64,000 nt of DNA from an uncultured Clostridia bacterium (GTDB lineage: Bacteria; Bacillota; Clostridia; Christensenellales; CAMQZB01): positions 143,877 through 207,876 of the forward strand of contig CAMQZB010000001.1 of NCBI GenBank assembly GCA_947039455.1, read 5' to 3'. Of this stretch, positions 8,017 through 17,133 are shown one piece after another; position 1 is the first letter of the stretch, and each line of letters starts with the position of its first letter. A model generated the notes under the pieces. That model was given only the letters and a program-made list of their open reading frames with translations. It had not been told where the DNA came from and made no database searches. The position numbers and the translations under genes were made by a program.

Positions 8017-10122
8017 ATGGAAATTATAGTAGCAAAAGCAAGTGGTTTTTGCCAAGGAGTTGCAAACGCAGTTCAAATGGCGTTATCCGCCGATGTGGAA
8101 ATTTGCACACTAGGTAAAATAATTCACAACGAGCAAGTAATTGAAATGTTAAAATCGAAAGGCATTTTCCCAGTGAACACCATTGACGAAATAAATACAG
8201 AAACCGTCCTAATACGCTCACACGGAGTATCTCCAAAAGTAGTTGCAGAGATAGAAAGTCGTGGGATTAAAGTAATAGACGCAACCTGTAAATTTGTAAA
8301 AAAAACTCATGATATAGTAAAAAAGCACAGCGATCTTGGATATCAAATAGTGATCATAGGCGAAAAAAACCACCCAGAAATTCAAGGAGTGGCGGGTAAT
8401 GCAATAACTGAACCAATATATTTTCAGTCATCAAAAGAAGATTTTGACCTAAAAATTCATGAAAAAGTATGTGTAGTTGCTCAAACAACCTTTTCTTTAA
8501 CAGAATTTAATAAAATTTTATGTAAAATTCGCTCATATGGCATTAAAACACTTGAAGTTTTTAATACAATTTGCTATACTACAACGGTGAGACAAAACGA
8601 AACGCAAGAATTAGCTAAAAAATCGCAACTTATGGTTGTGGTTGGAAGCAAAATTTCTGCAAACACCACGGAGTTATATAACATAAGTGGCAAGTTTTGT
8701 TTGAACGTATTATTTTGTCAAAATAAATCTGATGTTGAAAAATTCGACTTTAGAGGGTTTGATAAAATAGGAATTGTCGCAGGTGCATCAGCTCCAGAGG
8801 AGTTGATCAAGGAGGTTCAATTGACAATGGAAGAAAAAATTATGAATTTGCAACCAGAAATTGCAGTAGAAGCCGAAAGCAAGGCAGTAGCTTCTGACAA
8901 CGACATCTCAATGGAAGATGTTATGTCTAGCCTTGAAAAAAAGAAAAATTTCAGAAGGGGGCAAATCATAGAGTGCACGGTAGTATCAGTTAGTGATGAC
9001 GGATTACATTGTTCACTTCCTTTGGCAAAGACTGAGGTTTTATTGTCTAAAGACGAAATGAATCTAGACGGATCATATGATAAGTCTTTATTTAACGTTG
9101 GTGACAAAATCAAAGTTAAAGTGCTTTCTAATGATGGCAAACTTAACATTTCTAGAAAAGCTATCGAAGATGAGTTGCGTATTGACGCTACAATCGGCGA
9201 TATCATTGAAGGAAAAACGTTCACGATGTCTTTCAATAGTGTAAACAAAGGCGGACTTCGTGGAAGATTGGGATCATACAGTGTATTCGTACCTGGATCA
9301 CAAATCAAAATCGGATTCGTTAACGAAAAAGATTTCGAGAAATACAAAAACAAAGAATTGACTTTGAAAGTAATCAAAGCTGACGGAAAAGACCTTGTAG
9401 CTTCTGCTAGAGTTCTTCTTGAAGCTGACAAAACTGAAAAAGAAGAGTCTTTCTGGACAAAAATCAATGTAGACGAAGTGGTTAGCGGAAAAGTTATGCG
9501 TTTCACTGCATTTGGAGCATTCGTATCAGTTGAAGGTTTCGACTGTCTTGCACATATCTCAGACTTGTCTTGGGAAAATGTTAAGTCATGTGACGAAGTT
9601 TTAACTATCGGCGAATCTTACGATTTTAAAGTATTGAAAGCAGACAGAGCTACTAACAAAGTATCTTTGGGTTACAAACAATTGTCAAAACGTCCAATTG
9701 ATGTAATTGCTGAAAAATATCCAGTAGATTCAATTCTATCTGGAAAAGTAACTAAACTTAAATCATTTGGCGCATTCGTAGAAATCGAGCCAGGTATCGA
9801 AGGTTTAGTACACATCTCTCAAGTATCTCATACATACGTTGATAACATCGCAAATGCTCTTTCAGAGGGTGAAGAAGTTGACGTAAAAGTAATCAGCATT
9901 GATTCAGAAAAGAACAAAATTAATCTTTCAATCAAAGCATTGCTTCCAGAACCAGAGAGAAGAGCTGATGATAGAGGTCAATCATCTGACAGACAAGAAA
10001 GACGTCCACGTCGTCAAGGTGAGTACGAGCAAAGAAATAACGCTCCTGCAAACAACTGGGTTACAAATGAAAATGACACAGGTGTTTCAATTGCAGACTT
10101 ACTTGGACTTAACAACGACTAA
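8017..10122 (+). CDS. ispH-rpsA: IspH fused to ribosomal protein S1 (HMBPP reductase/S1 domains)
   Basis: A 701-residue fusion. Residues 1-280 are IspH, the [4Fe-4S] enzyme that reduces HMBPP to IPP and DMAPP in the last step of the MEP pathway. The three cluster cysteines are present (SGFCQG, DATCKF, NTICYT), as are the RSHGV and NHPEI histidine motifs and the AQTT block. After an acidic linker come four S1 RNA-binding repeats (about 310-380, 390-460, 480-550 and 565-640), then a charged arginine/glutamine-rich tail. The fusion is known from Clostridia. It reads through without frameshift, and a terminator follows at 10154. Confidence 0.93.
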   Translation: MEIIVAKASGFCQGVANAVQMALSADVEICTLGKIIHNEQVIEMLKSKGIFPVNTIDEINTETVLIRSHGVSPKVVAEIESRGIKVIDATCKFVKKTHDIVKKHSDLGYQIVIIGEKNHPEIQGVAGNAITEPIYFQSSKEDFDLKIHEKVCVVAQTTFSLTEFNKILCKIRSYGIKTLEVFNTICYTTTVRQNETQELAKKSQLMVVVGSKISANTTELYNISGKFCLNVLFCQNKSDVEKFDFRGFDKIGIVAGASAPEELIKEVQLTMEEKIMNLQPEIAVEAESKAVASDNDISMEDVMSSLEKKKNFRRGQIIECTVVSVSDDGLHCSLPLAKTEVLLSKDEMNLDGSYDKSLFNVGDKIKVKVLSNDGKLNISRKAIEDELRIDATIGDIIEGKTFTMSFNSVNKGGLRGRLGSYSVFVPGSQIKIGFVNEKDFEKYKNKELTLKVIKADGKDLVASARVLLEADKTEKEESFWTKINVDEVVSGKVMRFTAFGAFVSVEGFDCLAHISDLSWENVKSCDEVLTIGESYDFKVLKADRATNKVSLGYKQLSKRPIDVIAEKYPVDSILSGKVTKLKSFGAFVEIEPGIEGLVHISQVSHTYVDNIANALSEGEEVDVKVISIDSEKNKINLSIKALLPEPERRADDRGQSSDRQERRPRRQGEYEQRNNAPANNWVTNENDTGVSIADLLGLNND

Positions 10123-10151
10123 TTCGTTTTTGAGAATAAATTAATAAAAAA

Positions 10152-10190
10152 TCAAAGCTGTAACGGAGTAATCTGTTACAGCTTTTTTAA
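10152..10190 (+). terminator. Rho-independent terminator after ispH-rpsA
   Basis: An 11-bp stem with perfect pairing (10154-10164 with 10175-10185) is followed by six T residues. Confidence 0.88.
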
Positions 10191-10280
10191 TATCATTTAA
10201 AAACTTATGTGATTATAATAGTATCTATAAAGAAAAAGAATATTGTAAATACAACAATAAAACAGCAGTAAAATATAATA

Positions 10281-10316
10281 GAAAAGAGCCCATATTATCA
10301 TAATATGAGCTCTTTT
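10281..10316. terminator. Bidirectional hairpin between convergent genes
   Basis: A long near-perfect inverted repeat is flanked by A residues on the left and T residues on the right, so it can terminate transcription from either side. It sits between ispH-rpsA (+) and the DUF624 gene (-), whose stop is at 10345. Confidence 0.8.
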
Positions 10317-10344
10317 CTATTTATATCGTAATTAGATAACTAAA

Positions 10345-10974
10345 TTACTTGTTTATTACGTGTTCTTCCAAAATGTAGAAGCTGAATATTGTTGAAATCA
10401 ACATTGCTACTGAGAAAGTAAAAGTCAAAATAATTGGCAGTGAATAGGGGAATAAGAAAAATGAAATCAAAATTACAGAAAGTGTCGCAAGTTCTATAAG
10501 AAATAGCTTTCCAAGGTATCCGAAATACAAAATAAATGAGTTTTTAATTGATTGCCAAAATGTTAAATCCACATGAGAAAACATTAAAATTAACAAACTA
10601 CTAATTCCCATAAAAAGAAAAAACAAACCAAAAAGTAAAATAGTAATTGGGAGGTAAATTTCATTAATATTTGAATTAATAATATAAAATCTAATAGAAA
10701 AGAAAAACAATGCTGAAAAAAGTGCAAGGAATAAAGTCAATTTTAACCCAGAAAGAAAGTTCTCTTTAAATAGTTTGAAATAAGTTCGAAACACACGAAC
10801 TTTATTGCCTTTTGATAACTCTATAAGAATTTTTTGCATAGCAATTAATGACCCACCAAAAGTGAATAGTGGAAGGGCTGTTAAAATAAAGCAAAAATTC
10901 ACCGCAACAAGTGAACCTGTTTCAGTTGATAATACACTTAATAATGTTGAAAATGAAAATTTATCTTTGTTCAT
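10345..10974 (-). CDS. DUF624 (YesL-like) membrane protein
   Basis: A 209-residue membrane protein. After the N-terminus comes the family-typical segment NFCFILTALPLFTFGG, then a loop with basic residues and three or four more hydrophobic helices. YesL/DUF624 proteins are encoded beside carbohydrate ABC transporters and their regulators; the molecular role is unknown. Here it is divergent from the maltodextrin-type binding protein gene, sharing the 260-bp intergenic region. The start ATG is preceded by GGAGTG. Confidence 0.8.
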   Translation of the reverse strand: MNKDKFSFSTLLSVLSTETGSLVAVNFCFILTALPLFTFGGSLIAMQKILIELSKGNKVRVFRTYFKLFKENFLSGLKLTLFLALFSALFFFSIRFYIINSNINEIYLPITILLFGLFFLFMGISSLLILMFSHVDLTFWQSIKNSFILYFGYLGKLFLIELATLSVILISFFLFPYSLPIILTFTFSVAMLISTIFSFYILEEHVINK

Positions 10975-11115
10975 ATTTCACTCCATAGTTTTTATTGTAT
11001 TGTTACACAATTTTACGAAAAATGCAAGCTTTATTACATATATATTATATTGTGTAGAAAAACTATAATAAATTGACTATCTAGTTGTAAAAATCATACT
11101 TTTTACTAAATGCTA

Positions 11116-11143
11116 TTGCAATTAACAAAAGATGTGATATAAT
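11116..11143 (+). promoter_or_regulatory. Promoter of the maltodextrin operon
   Basis: A -35 element TTGCAA (11116-11121) and a perfect -10 TATAAT (11138-11143) are separated by 16 bp. Transcription should start near 11150, directly before the palindrome at 11157. Confidence 0.75.
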
Positions 11144-11156
11144 TAGTTTAAGAGTT

Positions 11157-11166
11157 GAAACGTTTC
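11157..11166. promoter_or_regulatory. LacI/CcpA-type operator GAAACGTTTC
   Basis: A perfect 10-bp palindrome with a central CG, the hallmark of LacI-family operators and of cre-like sites. It lies about 8-17 bases past the predicted start of transcription, a road-block or repression position. The LacI regulator encoded at 14430 in the same operon is the obvious candidate ligand-responsive binder. CcpA is an alternative. Confidence 0.75.
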
Positions 11167-11234
11167 CACTTTTCCTATGAGAAGAAGAAATGTTCAATGA
11201 AAACATGGTTTTAGAAACCATATGGAGGATTATG

Positions 11235-12563
11235 ATGAAAAAAATTATAGCATTAGTATTGAGTTTAGTACTAGTAGTTGGCGCTTTTGCTGGCTGTGGG
11301 AAAAGCGACGAAAAAGTAATACGTTACTTAAATTTCAAACCAGAAATTGCTGAGGTTTATGAAGAAATTTCAAAAGCATATTTTGAAGCAACAGGAATTA
11401 AACTTGAAGTTGAAACTGCAGCTTCAGGAACATATGAGCAAACTTTAAAAGCACGTATGGCTACTAAGGAAATGCCAACATTGTTCCAAATTAATGGACC
11501 AGTTGGATATAGTGCATGGTCAGATTATTGTGCTGATTTAAGTGATACTGAAATTTACAGTCATTTGTCTGATAAGACTTTAGCTGTAACATCAGGAGAC
11601 GGAGTTTACGGAATTCCTTATGTAGTAGAAGGTTATGGAATTATTTTCAATGACGCTATTATGGATAAGTATTTCGCATTTAGTGGAAGAAAAACAAAAA
11701 TTACATCTACTGAAGAAATCAACAACTTTGAAATTCTTTCAGCTGTAGTTGAAGATATGCAAGCAAACAAAGACAAACTAGGAATTAAAGGCGTTTTCGC
11801 TTCAACTGCATTGAAACCAGGTGAAGATTGGAGATGGAGCACTCACTTAGCTAACCTTCCAATTTATTATGAATTCAAAGAAGGTAACATCAATTTGACA
11901 TCAGACAAAGTTAAAGATATTACTTTCTCATATGGAGAAAATTTCAAAAACATATTTGATTTATATCTTAACAATTCAACAACACCAAGCTCAAAATTAG
12001 GTTCAGTTGATGGAAATACATCAATGGCTGAATTCGCTCTTGGAGAGTGTGCAATGGTTCAAAACGGAAACTGGGGAGCATCTCAAATCCTTGGAGTTGA
12101 AGGCAACACAGTTGCTGATAGCGACATCAAATTCATGCCAATTTATACTGGTGTAGAAGGTGAAGAGTCACAAGGACTATGTATTGGAACAGAGAATTTC
12201 TTATGTATTAATTCACAAGTATCAGAAGAAGAGCAAAAACTTGCTGCTGATTTCTTGATGTGGTTATATGGTTCAGAAACAGGTAAAGATTTCGTTACTA
12301 ACGATTTGAAATTCATCACAGGGTTTGATACATTTTCTGCTGACGAGCAACCTACTGACGTGCTAGCTAAAGAAGTTATTTCATGGATGACAAAACCTGG
12401 TATTGAAACTGTTACTTGGGACTTTACAGTATTCCCTTCACAAATTTTCAAGAACAACTTTGGTTCAAGCCTTTTGAAGTATGCGCAAGGATCAATGACT
12501 TGGGAAGAAGTATCTGAGCAAGTTGTAGCTGATTGGGCTAAAGAATACGATTTACAAAACTAA
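11235..12563 (+). CDS. Sugar ABC transporter substrate-binding lipoprotein (maltodextrin type)
   Basis: A 442-residue family 1 extracellular solute-binding protein. A classic lipoprotein signal peptide ends in the lipobox AFAGC (Cys21), so the mature protein is membrane-anchored outside the cell. The mature part has the layout of MalE-like proteins, with the ATGIKLEVE and ASGTYEQTL segments early and a helical C-terminus. I start it at the second of two ATGs (11235), spaced correctly from GGAGG; an in-frame ATG at 11190 lacks a ribosome site. It is followed by two permeases, a LacI regulator and malQ, so maltodextrin is the likely ligand. The ATPase is not in the window, as with MsmX-type shared ATPases. 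Confidence 0.88.
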   Translation: MKKIIALVLSLVLVVGAFAGCGKSDEKVIRYLNFKPEIAEVYEEISKAYFEATGIKLEVETAASGTYEQTLKARMATKEMPTLFQINGPVGYSAWSDYCADLSDTEIYSHLSDKTLAVTSGDGVYGIPYVVEGYGIIFNDAIMDKYFAFSGRKTKITSTEEINNFEILSAVVEDMQANKDKLGIKGVFASTALKPGEDWRWSTHLANLPIYYEFKEGNINLTSDKVKDITFSYGENFKNIFDLYLNNSTTPSSKLGSVDGNTSMAEFALGECAMVQNGNWGASQILGVEGNTVADSDIKFMPIYTGVEGEESQGLCIGTENFLCINSQVSEEEQKLAADFLMWLYGSETGKDFVTNDLKFITGFDTFSADEQPTDVLAKEVISWMTKPGIETVTWDFTVFPSQIFKNNFGSSLLKYAQGSMTWEEVSEQVVADWAKEYDLQN

Positions 12564-12587
12564 TTTCATTAGGAATTAAATAATATT

Positions 12588-12632
12588 ATGCTCCGTCAAT
12601 CATTAAATAAAGTGTTTAGACGGAGCATTTTA
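12588..12632 (+). terminator. Intercistronic hairpin between binding protein and permease genes
   Basis: A 10-bp perfect stem (12588-12597 with 12619-12628), a 21-nt loop, then TTT and an AT-rich tail. As a partial terminator or 3' stabiliser it would let the binding protein be made in excess over the permeases, a usual arrangement. Confidence 0.7.
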
Positions 12633-12664
12633 TATAATAAATATGGAAATAAAGGAGGAAGATT

Positions 12665-13510
12665 ATGCAAAAATCGCTAAAGAAATATTTTGCAATATTC
12701 GCATTACCAACAGTAATTGCATTTATGATAGCATTTGTGATACCATTTATTATGGGAATTTATTTATCCTTTACTGAGTTCACGGTAATAACAAATACTG
12801 ATTTTGTGGGATTGGAAAATTACATAAAGATTTTCACAGTAGACGACAGTTTTATGAATGCATTATGGTTTACTACAAAATTCACAATAGTATCGATAGT
12901 GACAGTAAATGTCTTTGCCTTTGGGTTAGCATTAATGCTATCAAGAGGAATAAAAGGAACAAATTTATTCAGATCAGTTTTCTTCATGCCAAACCTAATT
13001 GGAGGAATCGTTCTAGGATATATTTGGAACCTACTTATCAACGGAGTACTAGGAATTTTTGATGTGGATATTACATACAAAGCTGCCTACGGATTTTGGG
13101 GACTAGTAGTATTAACAAATTGGCAAATGATCGGTTATATGATGATAATCTATGTAGCAGGACTACAAAACGTACCGTCAGATGTATTGGAAGCTGCGAA
13201 CATTGATGGTGCAAGTGCGCCACAAAGACTGTTTAAAGTTACAATCCCAATGGTGATGCCATCAATTACAATTTGTACATTCTTAACGTTATCAAGTTCA
13301 TTCAAACTATTCGACCAGAACTTAGCCTTGACAGCAGGAGCACCAGGAATGGAAACATCGATGCTTGCAATGGATATATATAACACGTTCTATTTGCGAA
13401 TGGGATTTGAAGGAGTAGCACAAGCGAAAGCAGTAGTATTCTTTGTACTTGTAGCACTAATAGCGTATATTCAGTTGAGAATAACAAGAAGCAAGGAGGT
13501 AGAGAGTTAA
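12665..13510 (+). CDS. Sugar ABC transporter permease (MalF/UgpA type)
   Basis: A 281-residue inner-membrane permease with six predicted helices. The cytoplasmic EAA loop, which docks the ATPase, is visible as LEAANIDGASAPQRLFKVTIP (about residues 178-197). Its length is typical for single-domain MalF-like subunits without the large E. coli P2 loop. A strong AAGGAGG site precedes ATG 12665. The next permease starts one base after its stop. Confidence 0.9.
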   Translation: MQKSLKKYFAIFALPTVIAFMIAFVIPFIMGIYLSFTEFTVITNTDFVGLENYIKIFTVDDSFMNALWFTTKFTIVSIVTVNVFAFGLALMLSRGIKGTNLFRSVFFMPNLIGGIVLGYIWNLLINGVLGIFDVDITYKAAYGFWGLVVLTNWQMIGYMMIIYVAGLQNVPSDVLEAANIDGASAPQRLFKVTIPMVMPSITICTFLTLSSSFKLFDQNLALTAGAPGMETSMLAMDIYNTFYLRMGFEGVAQAKAVVFFVLVALIAYIQLRITRSKEVES

Positions 13511-13511
13511 T

Positions 13512-14351
13512 ATGATTAAGTCAAAAAAATCGGATAAAGGCATATTTGTAGGACTGATAGCCTTATCATTATTATTTATTTACCCACTAGTGCTAGTATT
13601 AGTAAACTCATTTAAAAACAAGCTGTATATACTAAAAAACCCGTTTGAAATACCAATGGGCGAAATGTTTGCAGGATTAGACAATTATATACAAGGCGCA
13701 ATGCAGTCTGATTTCATACGAGCATTTGCGGTATCGCTAACAATCACGGTGCTATCAGTTGTAGGAATTGTATTATTAACATCAATGACAGCATGGTATA
13801 TAGTAAGAGTAAAAAGCAAATTCACAAAAGTGATGTATTACCTATTTGTATTCTCAATGATCGTACCGTTTCAAATGGTAATGTATCCAATGGTGTACAT
13901 CGTAGGGCAATTAAACCTTAACAATCCAATTGGAATATCGTTAGTATACGTAGGTTTTGGTGCAGGATTATCAGTATTTATGTTCTCAGGATTTATAAAA
14001 GGAATACCACTAACAATAGAAGAAGCCGCCAATATAGACGGTTGCAATCCATTACAAACATTTTTCTATGTAGTGTTCCCAATACTAAAACCAACCGCAA
14101 TAACAGTAGCGATACTAAATGCAATGTGGGTGTGGAACGATTACCTATTGCCGTATCTAGTGTTAGGCACAAAAGAGTACAAAACAATACCAGTAGCAAT
14201 ACAGCAAGCGGTATTGGGTGCGTATGGAAACGTAAACTGGGGTGCATTTATGGCGATGCTAGTTCTTGCGATTATACCAATTGTAGCATTTTATGCAGCC
14301 TGCCAAAAGCACATCATTAAAGGTGTAATAAGCGGATCAGTTAAAGGATAG
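13512..14351 (+). CDS. Sugar ABC transporter permease (MalG/UgpE type)
   Basis: A 279-residue permease with six predicted helices, and an EAA loop (EEAANIDGCNPLQTFF) in the expected position. It pairs with the upstream MalF-like subunit to form the channel for the sugar captured by the lipoprotein encoded at 11235. Its ribosome site (AAGGAGGT) lies in the end of the upstream gene, so the two subunits are made together. Confidence 0.9.
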   Translation: MIKSKKSDKGIFVGLIALSLLFIYPLVLVLVNSFKNKLYILKNPFEIPMGEMFAGLDNYIQGAMQSDFIRAFAVSLTITVLSVVGIVLLTSMTAWYIVRVKSKFTKVMYYLFVFSMIVPFQMVMYPMVYIVGQLNLNNPIGISLVYVGFGAGLSVFMFSGFIKGIPLTIEEAANIDGCNPLQTFFYVVFPILKPTAITVAILNAMWVWNDYLLPYLVLGTKEYKTIPVAIQQAVLGAYGNVNWGAFMAMLVLAIIPIVAFYAACQKHIIKGVISGSVKG

Positions 14352-14429
14352 GCATACAAAATTAGAAACAAAGTTATAAAAAACAACAGCAACAAAAGTA
14401 TAAAAATAAAAAAAAGGGAGGAAATTCCG

Positions 14430-15434
14430 ATGACTATAAAAGATATAGCAAAAGAAGCAGGCTATGCAGTAGGAACAGTGTCACGAGTTTTAAATAATCA
14501 AACTAAAGTATCAAAAGTTGCAAAAGCAAAGATTTTAGAAGTAGTGAACAAGCACGGTTTCGTACTAAACAACTCCGCAAAAAATCTAAAACGCCAGTTT
14601 AATAAAAGTATTGTAATATTAGTCAAGGGAAATTCTAACCAACTATTCTCGTCAATGGTAGAAGAAATGCAAAAACTAATAGTTGAAAATGACTATTATG
14701 TAGTTGTAAATTATTTTGATGAAGATGAAGATGAAGTTGGCATAGCCCTAAGAACAGTGCTTGAACAGAAGCCGATGGGTTTAATATTTTTAGGAGGAAT
14801 CAAAGAAAATTTCCAAAATCTATTTGGTAAAATCACAACACCAAGTGTGCTAGTGACTAACTCGGCTGAAGATTATAATTTTGAAAATTTATCTAGTGTA
14901 TCGATTGACGACAAAAAAAGTGCAGTTGATGCGGTGGATTATTTGATTTCAAAAGGTCATAGAAATATTGGAGTATTAGGCGGAAAAATTGAAGTATCTG
15001 ACATAAGTAATAGTCGTTTTTTAGGAGTAGTTGAGAGTTTTGATAAGATTAATTTAAGTTTTGACAGTAAAAAACAGTATCAAAATTCAAGATATTCAAT
15101 GAAAAGCGGGTATAAAAACATGATTAAATTGCTTGAAATAAACCCCGACATAACAGCAGTCTTTGCTATGGCTGATGTAATAGCGTTAGGGGCAATGAGA
15201 GCAATCACAGATAGCGGAAAAAAAATACCACAGGATATATCTGTAATTGGCTTTGACGGATTGGAGATTTCTCTATACAGCAATCCACGATTAACAACAG
15301 TTGAACAGCCAAAAAAGGATATAGCAAAAGAAACAATAGCATTACTTCTTGACAAAATTGAGAACAATGCAAAGTCAAGACACATAATCGTAAAACATGT
15401 AATAACTGTTGGCGATAGTGTTGATAATAAATAA
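14430..15434 (+). CDS. LacI-family transcriptional regulator
   Basis: A 334-residue repressor. The N-terminal helix-turn-helix (TIKDIAKEAGYAVGTVSRVLN, residues 2-22) and hinge helix are canonical LacI, followed by a periplasmic-binding-protein-like sensor domain with the usual GHRNIGVLGG and ISVIGFDG segments. It sits inside the maltodextrin operon, between the permeases and malQ, and most likely binds GAAACGTTTC at 11157. The inducer is probably maltose or a maltodextrin, inferred from the neighbours. The start follows GGGAGG. Confidence 0.88.
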   Translation: MTIKDIAKEAGYAVGTVSRVLNNQTKVSKVAKAKILEVVNKHGFVLNNSAKNLKRQFNKSIVILVKGNSNQLFSSMVEEMQKLIVENDYYVVVNYFDEDEDEVGIALRTVLEQKPMGLIFLGGIKENFQNLFGKITTPSVLVTNSAEDYNFENLSSVSIDDKKSAVDAVDYLISKGHRNIGVLGGKIEVSDISNSRFLGVVESFDKINLSFDSKKQYQNSRYSMKSGYKNMIKLLEINPDITAVFAMADVIALGAMRAITDSGKKIPQDISVIGFDGLEISLYSNPRLTTVEQPKKDIAKETIALLLDKIENNAKSRHIIVKHVITVGDSVDNK

Positions 15435-15448
15435 AAGCAGGTAACATA

Positions 15449-16918
15449 ATGAGAAAAAGCGGAATAATTTTACATATATCTTCACTTCCAAGCGAATACG
15501 GAATAGGAACAATGGGAAAAGAAGCATATGAATTCATAGATTTCCTTAAAGAATCAGGAATAAAAATATGGCAAGTACTACCAATTGGGCAAACGGGATT
15601 TGGAGATTCTCCATATCAAAGCTTCTCAACATTTGCAGGAAATCCATATTTCATAGACTATGCAAGACTAATAGAAATGGGGCTTTTAGAAGAAAGCGAT
15701 TTACCAACACATGAGTTTCCAACTGATACAATAGATTTTGGCGCTCAATATATTGAGAAATATGCAATTTTAAGAAAGAGCTTTGACAAAGGATATAATA
15801 AAATAAAAGCTGAAGTTGAAGCATTTAAAGAAGCAGAACCTTGGGTAGTAGACTATGGGTTATTTATGGCGTTAAAAGACTATTTTGGTGGGAGATCATG
15901 GCAAGAATGGGCTGATGTATCAATTAAAAACCGCGAGCCTTATGCTATCGGAAAGTATCAATTAATCTTGCGAAACGACATTAATTTCTATTGCTATATT
16001 CAATGTATTTTCTATAAAGAGTGGTTGAAATTAAAGAATTACGCAAATGAAAATGGTATAGAAATATTTGGCGACATTCCAATATATTGCTCAATGGACA
16101 GCTGTGACGTGTGGGCAAATACTGACAGTTTCCAGTTAGATGGAGAACTGAAACCTAGTGAAGTAGCGGGCGTACCACCTGATTATTTTTCTGAAGACGG
16201 ACAGTTGTGGGGCAATCCACTTTACAATTGGGAGAAACAAAAAGAGAATAATTATGAATTTTGGGTAAATAGAATGAAAGGTACGGTTAAGTTGTTTGAC
16301 ATGATAAGGCTTGATCACTTCATTGGATTTGCCAACTATTATGCAGTGCCAGCTAACAGCGAAAATGCAAGAATTGGACAATGGAAAGACGGTCCTGATA
16401 GCCAGTTGTTTGATGTAATTGAAGAAAAGATTGCGAATATCAAAATAGTAGCTGAGGATCTAGGAATTGTTAGTGAAAAAGTTATTAACTTAAGAGAAAA
16501 ATACAATTACCCAGGAATGAGTATTTTGATGTTCATGTTTGACCCTAAAGAAGATACAAACATTGAGCCTAACGAAATATCAAAAAACACTATTGTTTAT
16601 ACTGGAACTCACGACAACGACACGTTAACAGGCTGGTGGAGTGAACAAGATCAAAACCTAAAAGACTATGTTTTGAAGTACTTATCAGCTGAAAATGATG
16701 ATAATATCGTGTATGATATGATCGAAAAATGTCTAATGAGTAACGCTGATACAGCAATAATTCCAATGCAAGACTATCTTATACAAGATACGACTTGCCG
16801 TCTAAATACTCCAGGAACTCAAGGCGACAATTGGAAATATAGAGTAAGAAAAGAAGATATAACTAGTGATTTAGCAACTAAAATTAGAGAATTAAATGTA
16901 AAATCAGATAGAATTTAA
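15449..16918 (+). CDS. malQ: 4-alpha-glucanotransferase (amylomaltase)
   Basis: A 489-residue GH77 enzyme that transfers glucan segments between maltodextrins and releases glucose. The signatures are visible: the opening RKSGIILHISSLPS, then QVLPIGQTGFGDSPYQ and IFGDIPIYCS, the nucleophile region around RLDHFIGF, the acid/base AEDLG, and the GTHDNDT block. The length matches bacterial type-1 amylomaltases. It completes the uptake and breakdown module begun by the binding protein gene at 11235, and is followed by a strong terminator. Confidence 0.95.
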   Translation: MRKSGIILHISSLPSEYGIGTMGKEAYEFIDFLKESGIKIWQVLPIGQTGFGDSPYQSFSTFAGNPYFIDYARLIEMGLLEESDLPTHEFPTDTIDFGAQYIEKYAILRKSFDKGYNKIKAEVEAFKEAEPWVVDYGLFMALKDYFGGRSWQEWADVSIKNREPYAIGKYQLILRNDINFYCYIQCIFYKEWLKLKNYANENGIEIFGDIPIYCSMDSCDVWANTDSFQLDGELKPSEVAGVPPDYFSEDGQLWGNPLYNWEKQKENNYEFWVNRMKGTVKLFDMIRLDHFIGFANYYAVPANSENARIGQWKDGPDSQLFDVIEEKIANIKIVAEDLGIVSEKVINLREKYNYPGMSILMFMFDPKEDTNIEPNEISKNTIVYTGTHDNDTLTGWWSEQDQNLKDYVLKYLSAENDDNIVYDMIEKCLMSNADTAIIPMQDYLIQDTTCRLNTPGTQGDNWKYRVRKEDITSDLATKIRELNVKSDRI

Positions 16919-16937
16919 TAATTTATTCAAGAAATTT

Positions 16938-16976
16938 AAAAGCAAAGCATCTGTAATGGTTGCTTTGCTTTTTTTA
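16938..16976 (+). terminator. Rho-independent terminator after malQ
   Basis: A 12-bp stem (16938-16949 with 16961-16972) is followed by a run of T. Confidence 0.88.
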
Positions 16977-17022
16977 AAAAATATAACTATATAAAAAATG
17001 CAATAAATTAAGAAAGGCAAAC

Positions 17023-17051
17023 TTGACAAATTTCGTAACTTAATGTATAAT
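17023..17051 (+). promoter_or_regulatory. Consensus vegetative promoter for metY-metA
   Basis: A perfect -35 TTGACA (17023-17028), a 17-bp spacer and a perfect -10 TATAAT (17046-17051). The leader to the ATG is about 75 nt. I found no S-box or T-box elements in it. Confidence 0.85.
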
Positions 17052-17133
17052 ATTATGAGATAAATATTGATAATTACTTTGCAATATAGATGATAAAAAC
17101 AAAGATAGATAGATAAAAACAGGAGTGAAAATT

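Noticed and set aside
8817-9506. 229-codon open frame on the minus strand
   Set aside because: It is antisense to the S1 part of ispH-rpsA, which has clear domain matches. No ribosome site, and composition follows the opposite strand.
16980-17133. SAM (S-box) or T-box riboswitch ahead of metY
   Set aside because: The leader is only about 75 nt, with none of the conserved core motifs of either class and no terminator.
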